Below the pieces are notes generated by a model, which ran no database searches, had not been told where the DNA came from, and saw nothing but the letters and a program-made list of their open reading frames with translations. Shown in pieces: positions 47,187 to 55,850 of a stretch of 64,000 nt of DNA; the first letter of the stretch is position 1, and each line of letters begins with the position of its first letter. Origin of the DNA: Sapientia aquatica (GTDB taxonomy: Bacteria > Pseudomonadota > Gammaproteobacteria > Burkholderiales > Burkholderiaceae_D); assembly GCF_004358105.1 (NCBI RefSeq), contig NZ_SMYL01000003.1, forward strand, positions 1 through 64,000, written 5' to 3'. Both the position numbers and the translations under genes were made by a program.

Positions 47187-48925
47187 GAGACCGTGTAAAA
47201 ACTAAAATTTCAGCTGAGACTAATTTTTAGTCGTTTAGATTGCCGTTTAAACCGGTCAGGGGCGCTTCAGTTTAATCTGATTTTTTAATTTCAAGCTGTC
47301 CGTTTTTTTCGTTCGATGCTTAAATCGCTTGTGGCGGCTCTCAAATGGGGGCTATTTACAACATAAAAGCCCTCTCAGGCTTCCATCGCCATCTGCAATG
47401 GGACGATGCCAAGAATTTTCATCACGCGCTTCATGTTATATGCCAGCACGTGCAAACTCATTTCCGTTGCGACGTGCTTGATTGTTTTCATCTGGAAGTG
47501 TTGAGCACCCATCCATGATTTGATGGTGCCATATGGATGCTCCACCGTCTGTCGCCGAATACGCATCGCTTCCGGAAAGTGATCGAGCCGTCGCTGCATT
47601 TCATCTAAAACAGCTTCGTTTTCCCATCGACTTACTCGTCGCTCGGGGCCTGGCGTACATTGATTCTTCAATGGGCAATTCTTACATTCGTTGGTCCAAT
47701 ATCTATGTTGCGTTTCGCCGCGCTCCAGGTAACTCGTCCGTCTGGTGAGTATCTGATTAGCAGGACAACGATACACATCATTTTTTGCATCATAGATAAA
47801 ATCATCTTTACCAAATCGTCCTTCGGCTGTCGCAGTCGACGTCACGCTTTTGGCGACAACCGCTTTGATGTCGGCGTTATCGCAGGCCAGTATTTCGGTG
47901 TTCTTGTAATAGCCTCTGTCGGCAATTGCTGTGAGCTGGTCGACGCCCATTGCAGCGCGTGCTTTACTGGCCATATTAAATAGTTGGTCGCGATCATTTC
48001 CGTCAGTGCTGACTTCATGATCAACGATAAGATGGTGCTTGGTATCGACCGCTGTTTGTACGTTGTAACCCACGATGCCACTGCCGCGTGTTCGCATCGA
48101 ACGTGCATCTGGATCGGTCAGAGAAATCTGATGGTCTGGTGCATCGCTGAGTTGTTCGTTGATTTCAGAAAGCTGTTTCATTTTGGCCTTGAGCTTTACT
48201 ATTTTTTGCTGCAGCCGTTCGACGCGAGGTTGTTTGGTTTCCAGTTCATGGCGATCTGCAGTTTCCAGATCTTTCAGATATTGGTTGATGCTCGATTCGA
48301 TTTCCTTCATCCGATGCTCCACTTTTCCCTTCGTGAAATTCTTGTCGCGATTGTTGACTGCTTTGAATTTACTGCCGTCGATCGTCACCAGTGAATCGGC
48401 AAACAGATTTAGGTTTTTGCATACAACCACGAATTGGCGGCAGACGTTGATGATGGCGGGGCCATTGTCTTTGCGGAAGTTGGCGATGGTTTTGAAATCG
48501 GGTGTCAGGCGTTCGATTAGCCACATTACTTCAACATTGCGTTGCGCTTCACGTTCCAGACGTCGACTCGATTGAACTCGATTCAGATAGCCGTAGATAT
48601 ACAGCTTTAGCATGACAGCGGGATGGTAGGAAGGTCTTCCAGTTACGGCAGGATTGATGCCTTCGAATCCCAATGACAGGAGGTCCAGGTTATCGACAAA
48701 CACGTCAACTACTCGGACTGGATTCTCTTCGGTGACATAGTCATCCAACAATTCGGGGAGTAGCGTGCTTTGAGTGCGGTGTTCTCCCTGGATAAATCGT
48801 TTCATCAAAGTCCCCCAACGCGGATTGAACTTTTTATATAACGGTTGAGCTCGGATTCTGTTTACATCGTTGACACAATATTTGAATTATTTTTATTGAT
48901 TCTTCGTGCGTTTTGACACAACCTC
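47187..48925 (-). mobile_element. complete IS1182-family insertion sequence, copy B
   Basis: The 1739-bp element has ends GAGACCGTGTAAAAAC and the complement of GTTTTGACACAACCTC. It inserted in a GTGCCG core: TGCC lies on the left and GGCC on the right (one change). The element is clearly diverged from copy A. Confidence 0.88.
47375..48808 (-). CDS. IS1182-family transposase, copy B
   Basis: The 477-residue protein aligns with copy A over its whole length with scattered changes (for example LSLGFEGINPAV for QALGFEGVTPAV). The DDE motifs DGSKFKAVN, DRGYYKNTEI and VEHPYGTIKSWMG are kept, so it may be active. The amount of divergence means the two copies arrived separately or are old. Confidence 0.92.
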   Translation of the reverse strand: MMKRFIQGEHRTQSTLLPELLDDYVTEENPVRVVDVFVDNLDLLSLGFEGINPAVTGRPSYHPAVMLKLYIYGYLNRVQSSRRLEREAQRNVEVMWLIERLTPDFKTIANFRKDNGPAIINVCRQFVVVCKNLNLFADSLVTIDGSKFKAVNNRDKNFTKGKVEHRMKEIESSINQYLKDLETADRHELETKQPRVERLQQKIVKLKAKMKQLSEINEQLSDAPDHQISLTDPDARSMRTRGSGIVGYNVQTAVDTKHHLIVDHEVSTDGNDRDQLFNMASKARAAMGVDQLTAIADRGYYKNTEILACDNADIKAVVAKSVTSTATAEGRFGKDDFIYDAKNDVYRCPANQILTRRTSYLERGETQHRYWTNECKNCPLKNQCTPGPERRVSRWENEAVLDEMQRRLDHFPEAMRIRRQTVEHPYGTIKSWMGAQHFQMKTIKHVATEMSLHVLAYNMKRVMKILGIVPLQMAMEA

Positions 48926-49165
48926 GGCCGCAAAGCGCCTGTCACTCAATATGTTGACTGACTCCTGTCCTTCGCATTGCGGACATACCCAGCTAGTAAA
49001 CAATAAAATAAAAAATTTTAAATAGCAAACTTTGATTCTTTGGCGGCTTTAGAACTGACACCAGCCATGCAGTTTTCGTCTTTTAATCGTTGGTCCGTGT
49101 CCATTGCAGTTGATTACCATCTTAAAAGTAGTCATTCAACTCTTGAGATTAGAAGGGTTACTGCC
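48926..49165. other. spacer after IS1182 copy B
   Basis: The remainder of the split spacer site begins with GGCCGCAAAGCGCC. The rest holds no gene or recognisable signal. Confidence 0.4.
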
Positions 49166-49720
49166 TTAACCGATGACAGGGACGCCAACAATGTATGGTG
49201 CTAAGCCACCAGAATGCCGTTGGGCGAACCGTGACAGATTGCGCTGGACATTCTCATGAACTTCATGCGCTGCCAGCCAAGCACGTGCGCCTTGAAGAAC
49301 TTCGCTGCAGAAGCCCGGCAGATCGATGCATAGAGCACCATTTATTTGTCCATAGTGAATGACGTTTGTTGTAGCTCCCGGCTCAATAAAAATGATCCGA
49401 TCAAACTTACTTTTGGGATGCTGAGTACTGCCTTGGTGAAGCAATGAGCATCGAAATCGATAGCAAGATTCGCCATCAAATGGATTCGCAAGTTCCTTGA
49501 TGTACTGACCGATATGCGGAGGAGATTGCGAAACTACATTCTCTCTGAATCGCGGGCGAACCCAATCCTCGTACCAAGCGATGAACTTTTTACTTGATGC
49601 CTCTCCATTATCTGAACTGAGGGCACCCGCAATATCGGGTAATGAGAGGCTTGTGAAGATCGAAAGAAAATAAAGTCGCGAGGCCAATGAAGCTTCAATT
49701 TGATCAATGAGTGCTTGCAT
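49166..49720 (-). CDS. protein of unknown function, cassette gene
   Basis: The 184-residue soluble protein contains a conserved-looking core: CYRFRCSLLHQGSTQHPKSKFDRIIF, with a His-Gln-Gly loop, followed by NGALCIDLPGFC. No family is assigned. ATG 49720 is used. It lies between IS1182 copy B and the variant core at 49775. Confidence 0.6.
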   Translation of the reverse strand: MQALIDQIEASLASRLYFLSIFTSLSLPDIAGALSSDNGEASSKKFIAWYEDWVRPRFRENVVSQSPPHIGQYIKELANPFDGESCYRFRCSLLHQGSTQHPKSKFDRIIFIEPGATTNVIHYGQINGALCIDLPGFCSEVLQGARAWLAAHEVHENVQRNLSRFAQRHSGGLAPYIVGVPVIG

Positions 49721-49880
49721 AGTCTTTGTTTCGCCTAACAAATATTAATGCTATTAAATTGCGTTGAGGAGCTAGTGCCCTACGACGACAGACCTTGTTC
49801 TCAAAAAACAGATAATTCGACATTGATTTCGGTTTACCATTAAATTTAAATCTTTCATTTTATTGACTGAAAAGGCGTCT

Positions 49881-50786
49881 TTAAATTTGGTCTTGAACTG
49901 TTTGTGGATCTATACGTTGAAGTTGCAAAATCCGATTGAATAACAATTGCTCAGTCACAAATGATGCGACCATTTTCTGCGACTTAAAAAACGCGTTTAA
50001 GTAACCGGCAATCGCGTGTGCAATTTGAAGCAATATATCGCCAATTTGTTGTACCGTTGCCTCAATCGAATCATCAAGAGTGGCGTTTTGTGGCGTATGG
50101 ATTTGGGCAAAATAATTTATTCCAAAAGGTGATCCATGAATTATTTCCGATGAGATTGCATAATTTAAAGCATACGCCGCTAAAATACGACTTCCCGCTT
50201 TTGCGCCTGCAATTTCCCCTACTCTTCGAATTCGACTTGCAGTATCCAATTCAGACCATTCCTTACATTGACCTTTTTCAGTAAATTCGGCGAATTCAGC
50301 CGGTGGTGCTGGTTCATCGGGAGATGTAGATAGAGTCAAGCTAAATTTACCGCTTCCAACATTTCTATTGTGTTGTTTCCACGCTCTGAACTTAACCCAT
50401 CGGGCGGCACGCTCCGCTACATTTTTATTTTCCACTAAGACATATGACGCGTTAATAAATGACTCGATAGCACTACGAGAAATTGGATACAGATCACGGA
50501 CGGGTATTCCTTTCCAATCTGCGCACTTCAAAATGGTTGTAATAGATTGACCTGCCCCTAATGCGATCATTTGTGAAACTTTTAGTTTTTCCTCTTTTAG
50601 GTCACAAATTAGTAATTCTCCGTTATAGTTGGTCGGCCCCTGAGTCGCTACATAAAGACTTAGTCGTAAAAGCTCCAATTGTTCATCTATAACAATTTCA
50701 AGTTCAGAGTTACTTTTTTGCAATGTACGTTCCATTTTGTGAGCTAACCTTATTCTTGCAGACGTCTTACCACTGGATTGCTTCAC
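49881..50786 (-). CDS. DUF5677-like protein, last cassette gene
   Basis: The 301-residue protein resembles DUF5677: a helix-rich segment with RDLYPISRSAIESFINASYVL, then ARWVKFRAWKQHNRN and an ALNYAISSEIIHGS helix. The function is unknown. The start is a GTG at 50786 (MKQSSGK) or ATG at 50735 (MERTLQ). It is the last gene before the degenerate site near 50858 and the IS debris. Confidence 0.6.
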   Translation of the reverse strand: MKQSSGKTSARIRLAHKMERTLQKSNSELEIVIDEQLELLRLSLYVATQGPTNYNGELLICDLKEEKLKVSQMIALGAGQSITTILKCADWKGIPVRDLYPISRSAIESFINASYVLVENKNVAERAARWVKFRAWKQHNRNVGSGKFSLTLSTSPDEPAPPAEFAEFTEKGQCKEWSELDTASRIRRVGEIAGAKAGSRILAAYALNYAISSEIIHGSPFGINYFAQIHTPQNATLDDSIEATVQQIGDILLQIAHAIAGYLNAFFKSQKMVASFVTEQLLFNRILQLQRIDPQTVQDQI

Positions 50787-50959
50787 AAGGTCAGTATTTG
50801 TTTGGCACGCCTAAAAATAGTTGCTATCGCAAGTCTGACAACAAGACAATCGGTAAAAGCAACGTCCGCTTTTTTGACTTGCCCCTGTTCAGGCATGTTT
50901 CACGCGAAAATTAAATATGAAAAAAATTGAACCGACATGGGACTGACTGGTATGTGCCC

Positions 50960-51157
50960 GAGGCCGTGTAAAAACAAGAATTCGCGCTGCAATTAAATTA
51001 TTAGCGCTCAATCCGGCTAAGGACGCAACTTGCGACGCGTCCGTTTAATCGGAAATATTCCTTTTGAGCACCCCATTTTTTTTGAATACGATTCATAAAA
51101 CGGCCTAATTCGTGTTTAAATTAGCGCGGATTCGACCTAAAAAGTCCACCTCATCTA
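50960..51157 (-). mobile_element. left end of a third IS1182-family element, truncated
   Basis: GAGGCCGTGTAAAAAC and the following ~190 bases align with the non-coding left end of copy A. They start after a GTGCCC variant core. The homology stops where an IS3-family fragment begins, so an insertion or deletion removed the rest. Confidence 0.8.
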
Positions 51158-51911
51158 CGAATCGCAGCGCAAGGAGGATGGGCAGCTTAAAGAACGGTTG
51201 TACGAATTGGCGGTGCAAATGCGTCGTTATGGATACCGCTATTTTGACGTGTTATTGCGGCGTGATGGCTGGGCGGTCAATCACAAGCGGACATATCGAA
51301 TTTACCGTGAAGCAGGGCTAATGGTACGCCGGCGCAAACGTAAGCGCATCGCTGGAATTGAGCGAGAATTAAAAGCCTCGACAACAGCGGCAAACCAAAG
51401 TTGGTCAATGGATTTTGTATCAGTTGGAATGGTCGATGGTCGTCGAATACGCTGCCTAAACATCGTCGATGATTTTACGAAGCAATGTCTGGTGATTAAA
51501 GTAGATACGCCGCTTCCCGGGCAACAGGTTGTTCAGGTTCTGGAACGGTCAGCCGAAAGCCGTGGATTACCTGATTCGATTACAGTCGATAATGGTCCAG
51601 AATTTGCAGGCAAGGCACTGGATGAATGGGCGCTCAGCCAAGGATTGAAGTTGAACTTCATCGAACCCGGCAAACCGCAGCAAAATGCTTATATTGAAAG
51701 TTTTAACGGTAAGTTCAGGGACGAATGCTCAAACGAGCATTGGTTCGTTTCAATGGATTATGCAAGAAAAATGATTGAGGCGTGGTGTCAGGAATATAAT
51801 TCTGAGCGGCCGCATAGTTCGATTGGTTACCTGACCCCTGACCAATTTGCAGCAGAATTTTTAACCGCGGACTCTAAATTGGTTCCGCAATAAATAACGG
51901 TGCAGGTCAGA
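51158..51911 (+). mobile_element. IS3-family (IS407-like) fragment
   Basis: It consists of the 3' part of orfB and a probable right end (GTGCAGGTCAG). The 5' half, with orfA and the left end, is missing. It lies in the opposite orientation to the array. Confidence 0.7.
51198..51893 (+). pseudogene. IS3-family OrfB transposase, 5'-truncated
   Basis: The 231 readable residues contain the DDE core of the IS407/IS51 group: SMDFVSVGMVDG with the first Asp, TVDNGPEF with the second, and QQNAYIESFNGKFRDEC with the Glu. The N-terminal part before YELAVQMRRYGYRY is cut away near 51158. The TTG at 51198 is not a genuine start, since the frame is already open upstream. Confidence 0.85.
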
Positions 51912-52176
51912 TGGCCAACGGAAAATGTGCTGGGCCTCTCGGTCACTAGCAGATCCAGCCCCCAAAGTCTAAGAAACTATATACGTCGCTATAGAATATA
52001 AATGCAGGGTAATCTGGTAATACCTGAACATTTTTTTACGTATCACAATTGTTCGATTTCGATTGATCCGACACCACAATCCCACCCCAGACAAACTGGG
52101 GCAGGATGTAAATACCAACAACATACAATTTAAACTAACAAGAAAACTTGATCCGGCAATGAATGCACTTCCGGTA
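51912..52176. other. gene-free stretch after the IS3 fragment
   Basis: No gene is evident. The sequence GGCCAACGGAAAATGTGCTGGG near the start may be IS-flanking debris. Confidence 0.35.
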
Positions 52177-52608
52177 TTAGTTTAATTCCTCATGATGAAT
52201 CCAAAAATCTACGACCCCGTCAATTGACTTTGGAAGATACCGCATCATATCTCCTTTAATTTTTTGACCAGTTTTCTTAACCCAATTATCGTCTAGTAAT
52301 AGTTTATTGAGCTCGTCGCTCTCCCCACAACGCATCTGACGAGCTAACTCTTGGAGTTCAATGTACAAATCATCGTGCAAAAATAGTAGGTATCCTTGCC
52401 CATGAGTTTCCCTCCAATAATTTTGAACGCTAGAATTATCCCACGTTGCTTCGACGAAGTTGTTGCTGAAAATCAGTTGACTTGATTCGGGGAACAGAGC
52501 GCATCCAATATTCCCTAGGGAATATTGAATTAGTGATTCGCATGATAAATTGGAAATTGCTAAGGTGGCGATAGCGGAAATCGCGTGACTAGCTTGCGCA
52601 TCATTCAT
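52177..52608 (-). CDS. small protein of unknown function
   Basis: The 143-residue acidic protein starts with an Ala/Ile-rich helix (SHAISAIATLAISNL) and ends with VVDFWIHHEELN. GAGG precedes the ATG 8 bases upstream, which supports the start. Two palindromic elements lie about 120-200 bases upstream. No family is recognised; it has the look of the array's cargo but no core site flanks it. Confidence 0.55.
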   Translation of the reverse strand: MNDAQASHAISAIATLAISNLSCESLIQYSLGNIGCALFPESSQLIFSNNFVEATWDNSSVQNYWRETHGQGYLLFLHDDLYIELQELARQMRCGESDELNKLLLDDNWVKKTGQKIKGDMMRYLPKSIDGVVDFWIHHEELN

Positions 52609-52729
52609 AATAAATCCTCAATATAAAAATAAAAGTTAACGATTGTTTAGACGAAAACAATCATTTGGCTACAAATGTAGCGACATAGTGTTAATGATAA
52701 TTGTCTGTAAAAAACTACAGATTTTTTAT

Positions 52730-52806
52730 CCACCCGCAGGTGGAACTACCAAATATGACTGAGCTCAATAAAAAATTACTGAACTCACTTATCCACCCTC
52801 AGGTGG
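52730..52806. promoter_or_regulatory. pair of CCACC-N4-GGTGG palindromes
   Basis: Two near-identical elements, TTATCCACCC(G/T)CAGGTGG, lie at 52730-52743 and 52793-52806, 63 bases apart. Each is a 5-bp inverted repeat with a 4-base centre. They sit upstream of the 52177 gene and could be operator sites. Confidence 0.45.
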
Positions 52807-52830
52807 GAGCGTTTGTGTAACTCAACGCAT

Positions 52831-54240
52831 TAACCATTTACTCTTAACGAGGTAGCACTGTTTTGATTGAATGCTAATTTCCGCGTACCTATATTATAGT
52901 CTTAATTGCCCATAATGCAATTTATTTCTTGAGAATTACGTTTTCTAGGATTTGGGTTTGCGGTTTGGCAGATTCAATTAATGAATACCCGCCATTGAAA
53001 ATCATGGAAATATTTCCTTTTTTAAATTTGCGGGCACTTAGAGAAGTTAAGCCACGCTTTCGGTATTGCCTCGCAATCATCGAAATATTTTTCAATGGTT
53101 GCATAAAACCGGGCCATTTCAGCCGCTGCGACAAGAAGTCGCTTGTAAAAATTGATGACTATTTGGAGGGTAACATTCGTATTACCGAAGGAATCTAGAA
53201 GCCTGAATAAAGTACTGCTCCGACAACGTAATGAGAAATCGAAAGATCCAGGATACGAAGCGCAAGTTGCGTATTTTCCTAGCGGCAACAAACCGAAGTA
53301 ATACAAAATAGTTAGGATGGTGAACATCTATGAAAGTATGACGAATGCCGTCAATGTGAGCTGGTGGATATGATATTCACATTTGAACTGAAAAGTACTT
53401 GGGGGTGGAAATTGCGTTTTGGCTGCGCGCATTCGGCACCCAAAAAGCTCACCGTCGACAGCAGCCACCAAAATCGACGTGCTTACACGTTTTGCATGGA
53501 AACCCAGTATAGTTTCCGAAAGGGACAATAAGCCGTAAGTTATACTTCCAGTGGTGCGGGAGCAGGAACGAGGAAAAAGCGAATACCATTCTGTATTGGA
53601 ATGGTTAGGTGTTGAAACATTACTCAGCCCCAAAATGGGCAGGCGTCCTTATAAACTTGCTTCACAGGGTAATCTATCAAACCAATTTCACGAGAGGAAA
53701 ACAGTTGTTTCCCACCGCTGTTCCACGCCCGCAGGACTGTCGTCAATTAACGAATAAGCGGTAGGTAGGCATCCAACCGATACTAGCGGGGCATGTGGGT
53801 GTGTATTACTGAGCTTGCAATAAATTAAGGATGAATGTAAAGAACAAATAATTTCGTTCGATATCATTCTGCATATTATTAATTCATGCAGAATCATTAA
53901 ATCTTCTTGAATTTCACCCCATCGACCAGGCAAAACCTTTAGCAGAGCGCGATCACCAAACAAGGGTCGCTTCGCTCAAATCCTCTCCCGTTCAGACTCG
54001 CTTCGCTCCCTTAGCTGCGGCCTCCGGTTTGTCCCTTGCATGGTGCTCTTATGCGCCCCGCTACCCAAGCCTTAACGCCGGGATGAGACTCAAGAAGCAA
54101 ATTTAGATCCAGTGGGAGAATATAAATATCTTCCGCCGAACCAGATCTAAAAAGCAAATTTACTCACCTCCGCGTTAGTAGAAGTTTTTATCCAATGCCA
54201 AAGCAGAGTTTTTTCCAAATTCTTTGCGCAGGCAATTCTT
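52831..54240. other. 1.4-kb stretch without a supported gene
   Basis: Several short frames exist on both strands, but none has a plausible start, composition or family match. The part around 53960-54060 is G+C-rich with repeated TCGCTTCGCTC, like the hairpin cluster near 57660. It may be decayed mobile DNA. Confidence 0.4.
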
Positions 54241-54257
54241 ACTAAAAAGGTGATTTT

Positions 54258-55685
54258 ATGAAAACCATGTATCTTCGCACTAGTGTAATCAGTAGCTTGT
54301 TCATATTGGCGGGTTGCGGCGGCGGTTCTGCTATTACGAATGCTCCCATCAACAACCCAAGTCTTCCAACAGCAGAGCAAATTGCCACCTACTCCGACGG
54401 ACAAATAGTCGAATTGGGAACAAATATTAGCCAGTTAAGCAATGCGGCTCTTGAGGTACTGAGTACTGCAACCAGCAGCAATAATCCAGTAGGGCAAATT
54501 GAATCGCTCACTGCAGCACAAATAGCAGCGCTTTCACCCGAACAAGTTCAACTGATCGGTACCAATGGAGCTAACAGCGTTTCAGGAGTAGCCGCGATTC
54601 GCTACTTAAGTAACTCTGCTTGGGCACAATTAGTTAGTAATTCCAATCAGGTTGGTGCGATAGCGCCTGCGGTGATTGCGACATTATCTGGATCCGAGGT
54701 AGCGCAATTTGGTAATAACTTCAATCAACTAAGTGATGCTGCTTTAGCTGCTCTGACTAATGCTACAAGTCTTCCAAATAATCCAGTGGGCCAAATCCAA
54801 TCGATTACCCCTTCTGAAATAGCGACGTTATCATTGCACCAAGTTCGAATACTCGGTGCCGCCGAACCTGACGGAACAATCGGTACATCGAAGATCAATT
54901 GGTTGAATTCGGCGACATGGTCAGTTTTAGTTAGTAATTCTGCCCAAGTAGCTGCAATCACTGCCGAAGAAATACCAACGCTGGCTGCTGATGAAATTAT
55001 CGGACTTGGGACGAATATTAATCAACTTAGTGATACAGCATTAGCTGCATTGACCTTTGTAACGAATGCGTCGTCTGACCCAATCGGACAAGTGGAGTCA
55101 ATTACTGCTGCACAAATTGCTGCTCTGTCTCCGAGGCAGGTGCAATTAATCGGCACGGCAAGTTCCAGTGGAATAAAGACAGCACCATCAATCAATTGGC
55201 TCAATTTCGGGACGTGGCAAAAGCTCGTGAGTGATCCAACTCAAGTTGCCGCTTTTACGTCAAACGTAGTTCCGACATTAACCGCTGAGGAGATCATTGC
55301 CCTGGGAGGAAATCTAAATCAACTCAGCGACGCCGCCCTATCATCACTAACCTATCTGACGAATCCAATTTCTAATCCTGTTGGACAAATTGAATCGATT
55401 AGTTCACAACAAATAGGCGACTTAAATCCTTCTCAGATAAGCATAATCGCGTCCATCGAGCGGGGGACTGCAATCGCTTATCTAAACATTAGCGCCTTTG
55501 GCTCGCTGACCGCGAATCAAGTTTCGGTATTGACGCCAATAAATATGATGGATGTCACCGCCAGCGAACTTGCGTCACTATCACCTGCAACACTGTCTGG
55601 AATGGCGCCAGCAACAATTATGAGCCTCACAATAGAGCAAAAAAGGTTACTGTCGGCCACCCAGCATTCCGCATGCGGATGCTAA
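54258..55685 (+). CDS. repeat-rich lipoprotein (heptad-like LTAAQIAALSPEQ repeats)
   Basis: The 475-residue protein starts with a lipoprotein signal (FILAGC) and consists of about four imperfect repeats of roughly 85 residues. Each has the order (i) IESLTAAQIAALSPEQVQLIG, (ii) a small loop with INWLN-like sequence, (iii) VxAIxxxxIxTLxxxEIxxLGxNxNQLSDAALAALT. Such A-Q-I-x-A-L repeats form solenoids in surface proteins of betaproteobacteria. An extracellular binding or structural role is possible. A GGTG precedes the ATG. It is a single gene, convergent with the next. Confidence 0.7.
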   Translation: MKTMYLRTSVISSLFILAGCGGGSAITNAPINNPSLPTAEQIATYSDGQIVELGTNISQLSNAALEVLSTATSSNNPVGQIESLTAAQIAALSPEQVQLIGTNGANSVSGVAAIRYLSNSAWAQLVSNSNQVGAIAPAVIATLSGSEVAQFGNNFNQLSDAALAALTNATSLPNNPVGQIQSITPSEIATLSLHQVRILGAAEPDGTIGTSKINWLNSATWSVLVSNSAQVAAITAEEIPTLAADEIIGLGTNINQLSDTALAALTFVTNASSDPIGQVESITAAQIAALSPRQVQLIGTASSSGIKTAPSINWLNFGTWQKLVSDPTQVAAFTSNVVPTLTAEEIIALGGNLNQLSDAALSSLTYLTNPISNPVGQIESISSQQIGDLNPSQISIIASIERGTAIAYLNISAFGSLTANQVSVLTPINMMDVTASELASLSPATLSGMAPATIMSLTIEQKRLLSATQHSACGC

Positions 55686-55800
55686 AACATTATAGTAGAT
55701 AAAAATAAAGATTTGACTAATGGCATAATATTCAGCGCTCGATAAGCCTTGGGGAAGACGTACAGCAAACTTTCTGCTAAGTGACTAACTGCGATAAAAA

Positions 55801-55836
55801 AATGGACCTGTGAATGAAAATATTCACAGGTCCATT
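55801..55836 (-). terminator. strong terminator with a 15-bp perfect stem
   Basis: The arms 55801-55815 and 55822-55836 are perfectly complementary with a 6-base loop. On the minus strand a run of seven T follows, so it ends the gene at 55851; it may also serve the plus-strand lipoprotein gene. Confidence 0.9.
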
Positions 55837-55850
55837 GATATATAACTGTC

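Larger units (their letters stand above)
26335..50960 (-). repeat. cassette-array repeat: about 30 recombination-like spacer sites with a GTGCCG core
   Basis: Between almost every pair of genes there is one site. Plus-strand pattern: an AAYGTCNGC-like arm, three bases, GTGCCG, then six bases and GNC (GTC, GCC or GAC). Exact cores start at 26355, 27513, 27924, 28971, 29489, 31501, 31958, 34343, 34694, 35053, 35536, 36131, 36555, 37098, 38323, 38946, 39501, 40133, 40578, 41201, 42624, 43478, 43545, 44048, 44933, 45449, 45959, 46370 and 47182. Variants lie at 37613 (TTGCCG), 49775 and 50954 (GTGCCC). Every gene in the array is on the minus strand except the transposase fragment at its end. The core with two loosely inverted arms has the size of a tyrosine-recombinase site. 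Integron GTTRRRY boxes are not present. No recombinase gene lies in the array. Confidence 0.85.

Noticed and set aside
26335-50960. Ordinary integron attC sites (a CALIN)
   Set aside because: The one-gene units in one orientation fit, but the obligatory GTTRRRY and RYYYAAC boxes are not found at fixed positions; occasional matches such as ACCTAAC at 29484 or GTTAGGC near 49735 are not repeated in other spacers, and the duplicated unit places the boundary at GTGCCG.
26335-50960. Sigma-54 promoters before each gene (GGCAC on the minus strand)
   Set aside because: The TTGC box at the required distance is missing in most spacers, and a promoter does not explain why duplicated units begin and end at the core.
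26335-50960. XerCD dif/pdif modules
   Set aside because: The size (arm, 6-bp core, arm) fits, but the arms do not resemble the TTATGTTAAAT or TGCGCATAA half-sites.
53022-53963. Several 60-100 residue frames between the IS debris and the repeat lipoprotein
   Set aside because: None has a ribosome-binding site, normal composition or a family match.
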